From contig OZ219799.1 in NCBI GenBank assembly GCA_964291275.2, positions 1,178,001 to 1,242,000 on the forward strand: DNA of 64,000 nucleotides, written 5' to 3'. Shown one piece after another: positions 55,945 to 64,000 of this stretch (positions are counted from its first letter, which is position 1; every line of letters begins with the position of its first letter). Origin of the DNA: Bin80 sp964291275. GTDB taxonomy: Bacteria > Bacteroidota > Rhodothermia > Rhodothermales > Bin80. The position numbers and the translations under genes were made by a program. The notes below the pieces were generated by a model, which saw only the letters and a list, made by a program, of their open reading frames with translations, made no database searches and was not told where the DNA came from.

Positions 55945-56826
55945 ATGGATCTTTCGCACAAAACTAACAAAATGATCTTCCCCGATGCGAGAACCAGGAT
56001 GATTGCTATTCTCGGTCATCCGGTCAGGCATTCATTTTCGCCCATCATCCATAATACTGCGCTGAGGCACCAGGGATTGAACTTTGTCTACCTGGCTGTA
56101 GATGTCCTGCCGAATCGTCTGCAGCAGGCTTTACAGGGACTGTCCGCACTGGGTTTTGCCGGAGCGAATGTAACGCTTCCCTACAAGGAGGCAGTATTGC
56201 CGTACATTGATAGCCTCTCCAGCGCGGCCAAGGCTGTGGGTGCGGTTAATACGATTGTATGTAAGGGAAATCAGCTTTATGGTGATAACACGGACATTGA
56301 AGGTTTTCTATCTCCGTTAAGAGGGATGGAGCTTAAGGGCAAGCCGATGGTTTTGCTGGGTGCAGGTGGCGCAGCACGGGCTGTGGCTTATGGTTTACTC
56401 AAATATTATAGCCCGCGTCCACTGACCGTGGTGGCGCGAAGGATTGACCAGGCAGAAAGATTGGTGAACGACCTTGCAATGTTTTGTGGTGATGGGGACT
56501 TGAATGTGACAGATTTTGCATCCGCAGCGGTGAGTATTCGCAAAAGTCAGCTGATCGTTAATTCGACACCGGTAGGGATGCACCCGAATACCCAGGAAAC
56601 CCCCTGGGAGCAGCGAGAAGATTTCTCTTCGGGTCAAGTTGTGTATGACCTAGTTTACCGACCGAGCCGTACCCGATTGCTTGAGGATGCCGAATCTCGT
56701 GGGGCAACCGTGATTGGGGGACTAATGATGTTGGTGGAGCAGGCCGCTGCCGCGTACAGGCAGTGGACGGATCAGGATTTGCCAATTGAGGTTGCATATG
56801 GTACATTAAAGAGCTTACTTGACTAA
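55945..56826 (+). CDS. aroE: shikimate 5-dehydrogenase
   Basis: AroE reduces 3-dehydroshikimate to shikimate with NADPH. The substrate site HPVRHSFSPIIHN (S-x-S of the family is SFS), the catalytic Lys in NVTLPYKE and the Asp in DNTDIEGF are present. The cofactor motif GAGGAARA follows, then NSTPVGM. The length is 293 residues from the ATG at 55945; an ATG nine codons later is an alternative. An insertion sequence now lies 14 bases after the stop; without it, the next gene would start about 20 bases away. Confidence 0.93.
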   Translation: MDLSHKTNKMIFPDARTRMIAILGHPVRHSFSPIIHNTALRHQGLNFVYLAVDVLPNRLQQALQGLSALGFAGANVTLPYKEAVLPYIDSLSSAAKAVGAVNTIVCKGNQLYGDNTDIEGFLSPLRGMELKGKPMVLLGAGGAARAVAYGLLKYYSPRPLTVVARRIDQAERLVNDLAMFCGDGDLNVTDFASAAVSIRKSQLIVNSTPVGMHPNTQETPWEQREDFSSGQVVYDLVYRPSRTRLLEDAESRGATVIGGLMMLVEQAAAAYRQWTDQDLPIEVAYGTLKSLLD

Positions 56827-56840
56827 TAATCCATCCTTAA

Positions 56841-58443
56841 GAGCCAGTTGCAAAACTCTCAAATCGGGGGATTTTTTGGAATTTTGAGGTCACGGTTTCT
56901 GGTTGGTGTCTCTGGGTAGAGGAGGCGATTTTGATTGGGATTTGTATCCGCCCCGAGCATAGAAACATCCCTCGATAGGGCTAAAAAAGGGACCGGAGTC
57001 CCCCGGATTTCGTATCAATTAGTGTCGACAATTTTCCACGAAAACCGGAGTCTCCCATGTCCCTTAGGAAGAAAATACGAGGTTTTTATATTGCCTGCCA
57101 ACGGGAATTGTTTCCTTGGGTGGAGGAGGAATTTGGTTCGTTGCCCAAACGGTACCAGAAGTTGTTGTTGGTATTCGAGATGGTGTGTGTGGAGGATTTT
57201 CTGCCCCGCACCTCGTTCCGCACGCCGGGGCGCCCGCTGGCATCTCGGGTTTCGCTTGCACGGTCGTTTCTGGCCAAGATGGTCTTGAATATTCCGACGA
57301 CTGCCGGATTGCGAGAGCGCCTACTTTCGGACCCATTGCTTCGGTCGATGTGTGGTTGGTCGCGGCAGCGGGATGTGCCCAGTGCGTCCACATTTTCCCG
57401 TGCGTTCAAGGAGTTTGCGGAGTCCGAGTTACCGACACGGATCCACGAAGTCTTGATTCAGGAGAGCTACGCGGATTCGTTGGTGGGCCATATTTCGCGG
57501 GATTCGACGGCGATTGAGGCAAGAGAGAAGCCGGTGCCGAAGAAAAAGGCGCCGGAACCGGTGAAACGCAAGCGTGGGCGTCCACGGAAGGGGGAGGAAC
57601 GTCCAAAGGTCCCCACGCGTTTGGAGCGCCAGCGTACCATGAACAAAGCGGAGATGTTGGCGGATTTGCCCAAGGCGTGCACGGTGGGGAGCAAGCGAAA
57701 TGCGAAAGGGCATACGCAATCCTGGACGGGATATAAGCTACATATAGATGCAGCAGACGGCGGGATTCCGATCAGCTGTATGCTATCTTCCGCGTCCCTG
57801 CACGATAGCCAAGCGGCCATTCCATTGGCGACCATGACGGGTGAGCGGGTGGACAACTGCTATGATCTCATGGATAGTGCGTATGACGCGAAGGAGATTC
57901 ACGCACACAGTACGGCAGCGGGACATGTGCCGATCATTGACACGAATCCGCGTAATCGAAAGGCGGCGCACCGTCGTGAGCAGAAGGCACAGCGCAGTGC
58001 CGGGTTTATTCCACCTGAGCGGGCGCGCTACAAGGAACGTTCGACCGTGGAGCGGGTCTTTGGACGACTCAAAGATGAGTTTGGTGGACGCCATGTACGG
58101 GTGCGTGGGCACAGCAAAGTGATGTGTCACCTGATGTTTGGAATTGTTGTGCTCACGGTGGATCAACTGCTGCGGATGGTCCACTAAACCGGATCGTCGA
58201 GTGGTCGCGTACAGAATTGGGGGGTTCTGGAATACAGAAGCCGTGGGATCGATGCGTAGAGTCCGCACGGATCGTGGACAAAATTCTCCAAGTTAACACC
58301 TCGTTGAAGGCCAATCACCCACAGCTTCGAAGAAAGCGGTGAACACAGGCCAATCATTCACGTATTCCAAGAAAATCAGACCCATTTATGTCCCGAATTG
58401 GCCGGTTCACCAGTTGCAGCAAAATGGGTTTTGCAATTAGCTC
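56841..58443 (+). mobile_element. insertion sequence, copy 2 (1,603 bp, DDE type)
   Basis: This is the second copy of the element at 43306-44907, in the same orientation. Its ends are GAGCCAGTTGCAAAACTC on the left and GAGCTAATTGCAAAACCC read inward on the right. The 4-bp duplication is TTAA (56837-56840, 58444-58447). The left end has a one-base indel relative to copy 1. Removing it would put aroE and the TPR gene about 20 bases apart. Confidence 0.92.
57057..58187 (+). CDS. DDE transposase (IS5/IS1182-like), copy 2
   Basis: This 376-residue transposase is the same as copy 1 except for two residues near position 50 (Val for Ala, Pro for Ser in FEM-x-CVEDFL-x-RT). The DDE residues (149, 273, 332) and the frame are intact. 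The near identity points to recent transposition or gene conversion. Confidence 0.93.
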   Translation: MSLRKKIRGFYIACQRELFPWVEEEFGSLPKRYQKLLLVFEMVCVEDFLPRTSFRTPGRPLASRVSLARSFLAKMVLNIPTTAGLRERLLSDPLLRSMCGWSRQRDVPSASTFSRAFKEFAESELPTRIHEVLIQESYADSLVGHISRDSTAIEAREKPVPKKKAPEPVKRKRGRPRKGEERPKVPTRLERQRTMNKAEMLADLPKACTVGSKRNAKGHTQSWTGYKLHIDAADGGIPISCMLSSASLHDSQAAIPLATMTGERVDNCYDLMDSAYDAKEIHAHSTAAGHVPIIDTNPRNRKAAHRREQKAQRSAGFIPPERARYKERSTVERVFGRLKDEFGGRHVRVRGHSKVMCHLMFGIVVLTVDQLLRMVH

Positions 58444-58449
58444 TTAAGA

Positions 58450-60000
58450 ATGTTTTATCGCTATTCGATCACGTTGCTGTCACTATTGTGTTTCGTTGTT
58501 CTCCCCGGGAAGGCGCAGGTGACCGGACTCGGAAGCACAGCGTTTGAGAATTCCGGTACAGAAGAGGCACAGGATGCGTTCTCTCGCGGTGTCCTCTTGT
58601 TGCACAGTTTTGAATATGAAGATGCCCGTGAGGCTTTTTCGGAGGCACGCAGGATAGATCCTGATTTCGCGATGGCATATTGGGGAGAGGCGATGGCATA
58701 TAATCATCCGATCTGGATGCAGCAGAGTACAGAGAAAGCCCGGGATGTGCTGCGTGAGCTTGCTACGGACCTGCAGGGACGTCTGGCAAAGGCACCCACG
58801 GCGCGTGAGAAGGATTATTTGCGTGCTGTAGAGGCGTTGTACTTCAGTGAGGGAGACAAGAGAACGCGGGATTTTGCATTTGAAGAGCAGATGGCTGCAC
58901 TGTCTGCCAAGTACCCAGATGACCTGGATGCGGCTGCATTCCATGCACTCTCAATCCTGGGTCTGGCGCATCATGGCCGCGATTTTGTATTGTATATGCG
59001 TGCGGCTGCAATCGTTGAGGAAGTATTCGCTAATAATCCGCAGCACCCGGGTGCTGCACACTACCTGATTCATTCGTACGACGATCCGATTCATGCACCA
59101 CTCGGGCTGCGTGCGGCACGCACGTACGCAAACATTGCACCTGAGGCGGCTCATGCCCTTCATATGCCGTCGCACATTTTCACTGCAATGGGAATGTGGC
59201 CTGAGGTAGCATCCGCCAATGAGGCGTCATTTGCTGCGAGTGATGCGCGTATGCGACGAAAGGGGTTGGGTGTGAATGCGCGCTCTTTTCATGCCAGGCA
59301 TTGGCTCACTTACGCTTATTTGCAACAGGGTCGCCATGCAGAGGCCGAGGAGTTGCTTAAAGACATGATCAGCGATGCTGAGGAAGACGGTGGTAGGGCG
59401 ACACGAAGGCACTTGGTCTCCATCACGCTATCTTACCTCGTGGAATCGAAGCAGTGGGACTCGGACTATGCACAAATTGAAGTAGATACTGAGGGACTGA
59501 GTCCGAACAGTATTGCAGACATACTCTTCATCAGAGGCAACGCAGCTTTGGCAAGCGGTGATGAAGAGGGGGCACGAAAGGCAGTTAGCGACCTCATGCA
59601 CCTGGAGAGTGCAGAGATAAGTGAGTTACTCCAGCATCAACTAAAAGCGGACCTCTTGGCATTGGAAGGTAATCTGGATGGTGCAATTGATTTGCTGAAG
59701 ACTGCAGCGGATATAGAGGCTGCCAGACCGATGGAGTTTGGCCCCCCCAAACCTGCAAAGCCGACTTATGAACGCCTTGGCGAGTTTTACCTGAAGGCCG
59801 AAAAGGGGGCAGATGCCATGAAAGCATTCGAAATTTCTCTGGCGAGAGCACCTGGGCGGTCATTGTCCCTTATGGGTATGGTTGCTGCTGCAAAAATGAA
59901 GGGGGATCAGAATGCACATAAGGAGGCAACTGCCAGATTGGAGAAAAATTGGGAAAGGGCGGATTCCAATGTTGTTAAATCGCTTCCAATTCCCGACTGA
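58450..60000 (+). CDS. secreted TPR-repeat protein
   Basis: This 516-residue protein has a signal peptide (residues 1-22, ending GKA-QVT). TPR-like helical pairs run through most of its length, such as RGVLLLHSFEYEDAREAFSE near residue 46 and further repeats near 290-330 and 430-480. TPR proteins bind partners; this one should work in the periplasm. The start codon lies two bases after the target duplication of the insertion sequence, so its native leader was cut. Before insertion it was about 20 bases behind aroE and perhaps in its transcript. Confidence 0.8.
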   Translation: MFYRYSITLLSLLCFVVLPGKAQVTGLGSTAFENSGTEEAQDAFSRGVLLLHSFEYEDAREAFSEARRIDPDFAMAYWGEAMAYNHPIWMQQSTEKARDVLRELATDLQGRLAKAPTAREKDYLRAVEALYFSEGDKRTRDFAFEEQMAALSAKYPDDLDAAAFHALSILGLAHHGRDFVLYMRAAAIVEEVFANNPQHPGAAHYLIHSYDDPIHAPLGLRAARTYANIAPEAAHALHMPSHIFTAMGMWPEVASANEASFAASDARMRRKGLGVNARSFHARHWLTYAYLQQGRHAEAEELLKDMISDAEEDGGRATRRHLVSITLSYLVESKQWDSDYAQIEVDTEGLSPNSIADILFIRGNAALASGDEEGARKAVSDLMHLESAEISELLQHQLKADLLALEGNLDGAIDLLKTAADIEAARPMEFGPPKPAKPTYERLGEFYLKAEKGADAMKAFEISLARAPGRSLSLMGMVAAAKMKGDQNAHKEATARLEKNWERADSNVVKSLPIPD

Positions 60001-60333
60001 GCTTGCGTTTTCGCTTATGTTGCTGGCGTGTGTATCTGTCAAAAAGCATTATGACGATGCTATCGAAGGTCAGGGACAGAATCTGATGATCTCCTACTGT
60101 AGCATGGTTTCGACCATAGTAGGTGAACCCACGAGGTTAATTACACCCGCAAAACAGCGGAGAAGCGCAGAAAAGAACACTGTTTTGACAGAATTGGGCG
60201 TATCCGCTCTTCTTTATCCTTTGGGGATTGTTGCCCAGGTCTTATGAGAGCCAAACTGATTAATTGAGATAGTTCTTGGTAGTTCACTGCTTTGCATCAA
60301 ATTTGGTTGCTGAACATTTTGAAGGTTGTGTGA
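60001..60333. other. intergenic stretch with a hairpin
   Basis: No firm gene. A hairpin at 60093-60123 has outer pairing CCTACT with AGTAGG and inner pairing ATGGT-TTCG-ACCAT, with a five-base bulge on one side. A frame starting inside the TPR gene (ATG about 59969 to 60247) contains a lipobox-like LMLLAC, but its overlap with the TPR gene makes it doubtful. Confidence 0.3.
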
Positions 60334-62121
60334 ATGAGATTTTGGATTCAGTTATGCTTTCCGGCAGTGCTGCTGCTTGCTATACTGCCAGGCACACATG
60401 CCCAAGTAGCGAAGACACCAAAGCATGAATTCCGGGCTGCTTGGATCGCAACGGTTTATGGGTTGGATTGGCCACAGCAGGGAGCAGGCGAGTCTCAGCA
60501 GAAGGGGGATTTGCGGCAGCTTTTGGATCATCTCCAGAACGCAGGGATCAACGCGGTAATTTTCCAGGTGCGTTCGATCGGAGATGCCATGTACGAATCC
60601 AACTATGAGCCATGGTCCCATTACCTAACGGGTAGACAAGGAAGGGATCCTGGTTACGATCCCTTGGCGATTGTCATCGAAGAGTCCCATAGCCGAGGTA
60701 TGGAGTTGCATGCGTGGTTTAATCCCTACCGGGTCAACAATGGCACGTTATCCACACCGGCAGATAACCACGTTACGGTAACGCATCCGGAGTGGACCTA
60801 TAAAGCCGGACCGTTAACGCTGCTAGATCCGGGTAAAGAGGATGTGCGCAATTATGTCGTCTCCATCATCATGGATGTGGCACGTCGCTACAATATTGAC
60901 GGGGTCCATTTTGACGATTATTTCTATCCGTATCCACCCAATCAAATTACTACGCAGGACAGCCAGACATTCCAGACTGAGAGTCGAGGGTTCATGAGTC
61001 TGTTTGATTGGCGCCGAGATAATGTCAATCTTCTGGTCGCACAAATTGCCGACAGTTTGCGCTCGTTTGACTCGGCGATCAAGTTTGGGATAAGCCCGTT
61101 TGGTATCTGGAAGAATAATGTGCCACCAGGAATTCGCGGGCTTGATGCTTACAGCGTAATCTATGCGGACGCTACTGCCTGGATCAGGCAAAAGACCATT
61201 GAATATCTCGCGCCACAATTGTATTGGCCCTTCGGAGGCGCCCAAGCCTACGAAAAACTGGCACCCTGGTGGGCGGATCAAATAGACGATCGACATTTAT
61301 ACCCAGGCCATGGACTTTATCGAACTGAGGCGTCTTCCCCGATCAGTCCGATGGAAATTCCTAATCAGGTCGCTTTCAACCGGGATTACTTCGGGATTCA
61401 TGGGAGTATATTCTTTCGGGCACGTCATATAGCCCCTGGTCGCGGAGGAAATTTTGCACAGACCATGCGGGATGGACTCTATCAACACCCTGCGCTGACT
61501 CCATCCATGGATTGGAAGGATCAGACCGTGCCCGCTGCTCCTCTTAACCTGGTTGCTTCGCAGGACGGCGGCGCAATTTTGCTGAAATGGGATCCTCCCG
61601 ACGAAGCTCCTGCACGCTATACAGTATATCGTGTAAGAAGTGAATCAGAGCCGGATGTAACCACTGCTGCACAGGATGCGCGCAATTTGATTGCCATTGC
61701 CGGGGAAACCACAGTAATAGATATCCCGAGTGCAGATGCCGGAAAGCATTGGTATTTCGTGCAGTCTGTAAGCTCTAATTCTATTGAGAGTGATCCGAGT
61801 AACGCAGTAGTATCTCCGATACAAACGGGTCGGGATCCGGAGTTGGCTGGGCAAGGTCTCAGTATGGTAATATATCCTACTGTATTCGAGCAACAGGCAC
61901 AGGTTGAGTACACATTGCAGGAGCCTGGAACCGTTACTTTGCAGGTGATTGACGTGATTGGGCGGAGTCGAGTCACGCTGATTGGGGACGAGTACAGGCA
62001 GCCTGGTCAGCATGCACTAACCATCAATGCAAGTGAGTATGCGCTGGCGAACGGAGTCTACTGGCTGGTTCTCCGGAAGGATAATCAGCAGATCGTGCGT
62101 AGGCTCATGCTTGTTCGATAA
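60334..62121 (+). CDS. secreted GHL10-type glycoside hydrolase-like protein with fibronectin III and C-terminal sorting domain
   Basis: This 595-residue exported protein has a signal peptide (1-23, ending THA-QV). The GHL10 (formerly DUF187) domain spans about 30-370: EFRAAWIATVYGLDWP, AVIFQVRSIGDAMYES, HAWFNPYRVNN and GVHFDDYFYPYP, a likely (beta/alpha)8 barrel with acidic active-site residues. A fibronectin III-like domain follows at about 395-485. The last 90 residues resemble a type IX sorting domain, ending ANGVYWLVLRKDNQQIVRRL. A role on peptidoglycan or glycans is known for relatives; the substrate here is not shown. Confidence 0.88.
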   Translation: MRFWIQLCFPAVLLLAILPGTHAQVAKTPKHEFRAAWIATVYGLDWPQQGAGESQQKGDLRQLLDHLQNAGINAVIFQVRSIGDAMYESNYEPWSHYLTGRQGRDPGYDPLAIVIEESHSRGMELHAWFNPYRVNNGTLSTPADNHVTVTHPEWTYKAGPLTLLDPGKEDVRNYVVSIIMDVARRYNIDGVHFDDYFYPYPPNQITTQDSQTFQTESRGFMSLFDWRRDNVNLLVAQIADSLRSFDSAIKFGISPFGIWKNNVPPGIRGLDAYSVIYADATAWIRQKTIEYLAPQLYWPFGGAQAYEKLAPWWADQIDDRHLYPGHGLYRTEASSPISPMEIPNQVAFNRDYFGIHGSIFFRARHIAPGRGGNFAQTMRDGLYQHPALTPSMDWKDQTVPAAPLNLVASQDGGAILLKWDPPDEAPARYTVYRVRSESEPDVTTAAQDARNLIAIAGETTVIDIPSADAGKHWYFVQSVSSNSIESDPSNAVVSPIQTGRDPELAGQGLSMVIYPTVFEQQAQVEYTLQEPGTVTLQVIDVIGRSRVTLIGDEYRQPGQHALTINASEYALANGVYWLVLRKDNQQIVRRLMLVR

Positions 62122-62420
62122 TGAGTATCCGCTTGCAGATAAGAAGGGCTGCACTTCCTCTCGTGACCGAATTTCCAGCCCCACACAAATGGGACTGTTG
62201 GGCCTCGAGCAATCCAAGAAGTGTAGCATTGTTGGGTACCACTCTCGGTTTGTATTTGATTGGTAGAATTTCCGACCTCGGTACTCCTGCATTGGGGAAG
62301 CCTGCAGTTGTCACCATCCGACTACAGGCCTCAAAAAGTAGCAAGACGATCAAAATGGAGCATAAGGGATGGAGCGTGCAGGGAGAATTTTATGGAGTTG
62401 AATTTTTATACAAGCACTAA
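62121..62420 (+). CDS. doubtful small ORF behind the GHL10 gene
   Basis: A 99-codon frame starts in a TAATG overlap with the GHL10 stop. It has no family motif, but it ends in a strand-like EHKGWSVQGEFYGVEFLYKH. A minus-strand frame overlaps it, and neither is convincing. I list it only because of the stop-start overlap. Confidence 0.2.
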   Translation: MSIRLQIRRAALPLVTEFPAPHKWDCWASSNPRSVALLGTTLGLYLIGRISDLGTPALGKPAVVTIRLQASKSSKTIKMEHKGWSVQGEFYGVEFLYKH

Positions 62421-63284
62421 TTATGGTAAGTGAAAGATTTGGAGTTCCAACCGGTCACAATCCAAATCAAATAGAATCAACCAACTATGGGGCTACACCT
62501 TTGCAGAAAGTACTACATTGCCACTATACAAGATTTCTGCTTTTCTTTCCTCGGACGGACATAACGGCCGCCACAACACGTTTTGCAATCCCAGCTCTAC
62601 TTCTTTTCTGTTTCCCGCTGCAGAAACACCTCCGGGGAGATATTCAGATTCTGTACGATCGTCTTGCCCAAAATCTTCCGTAGAAACTGGTTTCCGCGGG
62701 GGATAAGTTTGTCAGCGCGGCTTCCAGTTCTGCACGACTCATGGTGGATCAGATGGCCGGAACAGTACTGCAGATTTTACATGATTCTGGACCGCTAGTC
62801 GGATGGGGAGGAATCACTTGTAAAGCACGAGCCGTCCGGTATCATCGGCGGGCTGCTCCTGCCGGCCGTTCAAAATGTCCACGCCATTGGCAGCCGAACC
62901 TGCGTGAGTTTCTCTCCATCTGCGAGGTCGTGCCTGCACCCTGCTGTTCGGCCATACGGTAAAAAGCCGTCCGCACCCCGTCTGGATCTACATACCAAGG
63001 CTCTAGCGAACGCCTGAAGACAGCATCTATCTCACGGGCCCCTTCTGTGTATCATAGTAGACACTAAGCACGCGTTGTTCCTGCTGATGCAAATGCGGCT
63101 ACCCGCTGGTATCCTTCACCTGACGTCACACATGTGTATCCTGACGGGCTTCACGAACAAAATCCTGCCTTGGGATGGAGACTATCTTGTGGAGAGCAGG
63201 ACTGGCGGTATGCGAACATGGGTAGGGGTTTGAATCACTCTATCAATCCCGGAACCTCTGAGTCCTAATCTGGTCCAATCCATC
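62421..63284. pseudogene. decayed sequence, partly related to the left end of the window
   Basis: Only short broken frames are found. On the minus strand, pieces read YQRVAAFASAG, then in other frames YYDTQKGPVR and EIDAVFRRSLEPWYVDPDGV with TAFYRMAEQQGAG. These resemble the minus-strand frame at 259-489 (EYQRVASARQQ and YCDAQMEAGDMNAAF). It looks like a gene of that family degraded by frameshifts. A second protein-like piece (MSRAELEAALTNLSPAETSF, near 62650-62745) may belong to the same remnant. Confidence 0.45.
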
Positions 63285-63563
63285 ATGCCAGAAGGGATAA
63301 ACAACGACCATCAAGGTCCATTCACACATGCTTCTATGCTGTTGCGCAGGAAGAAGCTCACTGCTGATGAAGCAAACGAACTCACTGAAATCATTGAAAA
63401 CATGGCATCTGCAAATCTAATTGCTCAATTTGGAGCTAAACTGGACGCTGTGAACGCAACCATGAATGCCCAGTTGGACGCTGTGAATACGAAGTACAAT
63501 GTGCTGATCTGGGTTATTGGTTTCGCGACGATAATTCTCTCGGCTGTAATCGTCCTCACTTGA
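63285..63563 (+). CDS. small coiled-coil protein with C-terminal membrane anchor
   Basis: This 92-residue protein has an N-terminal helix-prone part (LTADEANELTEIIENM) and a short repeat with LDAVNATMNA and LDAVNTKYNV, as in a coiled coil. It ends in a single hydrophobic segment (about 72-91, VLIWVIGFATIILSAVIVLT). The layout recalls DUF1640/Bdr-like small membrane proteins with a coiled-coil stalk. The role is unknown. It follows the decayed region and has no linked neighbours. Confidence 0.55.
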   Translation: MPEGINNDHQGPFTHASMLLRRKKLTADEANELTEIIENMASANLIAQFGAKLDAVNATMNAQLDAVNTKYNVLIWVIGFATIILSAVIVLT

Positions 63564-64000
63564 GCTACGCCTTGGAGTTGTCGGAAAACGCGTCAGAATG
63601 CCCTAAGCATCGCGTTTACGGGATATCAAAATAGCAGAAGTGCGCAAGACTGCTTACCGCACGATCGGATTTCGTTTATTACCTGTCCTCAAACTTCAAC
63701 ATTTCTTTTGTATGCCCAAAGAGCCGGTCTAGGATCTCATGCCGGTGCTTGTGCAACAAGTCTGACAATTCCATGATGCTGGAATCGCTGATCAGCAAGA
63801 ATCCCAGAGTGCGAACTGGACGCAGTGAGCAACAAGACACTCTGCTACTTTGATTCATCGGTGTCAGCGTTGCCTTGATCGCAGCATCCAGCTTCTTCAA
63901 TTAGGCAATTTCCCTCTCAGTTGAGAGTGTGTGTGTGGGCCGGTATGGCGCGAGTGCTGCAGACCGTGGTGGAGTGTGTAGGGAATGGGCGGGTTGAGGC
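63564..64000. other. right end of the window, no supported gene
   Basis: A 73-codon minus-strand frame (63679-63900) includes SDLLHKHRHEILDRLFGHTK, which is helix-like, but nothing confirms it as a gene. The remainder up to the edge has no feature I can name. Confidence 0.3.

Noticed and set aside
59969..60247. Small lipoprotein with LMLLAC lipobox behind the TPR gene.
   Set aside because: It overlaps the end of the TPR gene in another frame and the rest is not protein-like; left as a note only.
1..64000. CRISPR array.
   Set aside because: No set of regularly spaced short repeats was seen.

Overview
The window looks like a chromosomal segment from a Bacteroidota-superphylum bacterium, most like the Rhodothermota/Balneolota side. 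The pointers are a DUF2480 protein, a CarB that stops after its second ATP-grasp half, a secreted GHL10-type protein ending in what looks like a type IX sorting domain, and the linked order Nif3 / DUF164 coiled-coil protein / RNase P RNA. This placement is inferred from gene content only. Long gene-poor gaps, frameshifted genes, gene fragments and several insertion sequences suggest a genome undergoing decay, as in host-associated lineages. That is an inference.

Layout. 1-15.2 kb is mainly housekeeping: carA-carB-yebC-ruvC as one tight unit, a possible structured RNA, a NatAB-type exporter, ogt, trigger factor and clpP, a tRNA-Glu, a cysteine desulfurase with DUF2480, and an SDR. 15.2-24 kb is an accessory island: a STAS-domain gene split by an ISNCY-type element, a small unknown gene, a type I polyketide synthase cut off after KS-AT by an ISL3-type element, an IS110 scrap, Rep-like fragments, and a lipoprotein/membrane-protein pair. 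24-43 kb returns to core functions: haem A synthesis (ctaA, ctaB), glmM, groES-groEL with a CIRCE operator, a sulfatase, mutY, an Omp85 protein, rsmE, secG, rnpB, nif3, rpiB and a Tat phosphoesterase. 43.3-58.4 kb is bounded by two nearly identical 1.6-kb insertion sequences in direct orientation. Between them lie an MFS carrier, serA, an acyltransferase, glutamate dehydrogenase, a Na+/H+ antiporter, a frameshifted TPR-thioredoxin lipoprotein, terC and aroE. 58.4-64 kb holds a TPR secreted protein, the GHL10 protein and about 1.2 kb of decayed sequence related to the first 500 bases of the window.

Best leads. (1) Removing 1,904 bp of ISNCY element plus one copy of a 6-bp duplication restores a perfect STAS reading frame, immediately upstream of the small gene and the PKS. 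This suggests a lost regulator-plus-PKS locus. (2) Two Rep-like fragments and a GC-rich palindrome bracket a two-gene lipoprotein/membrane cassette. (3) A three-way-junction RNA candidate lies after ruvC. (4) A terminator sits directly in the carA leader. (5) A DUF164 protein has kept its zinc-ribbon scaffold but lost three of four cysteines.
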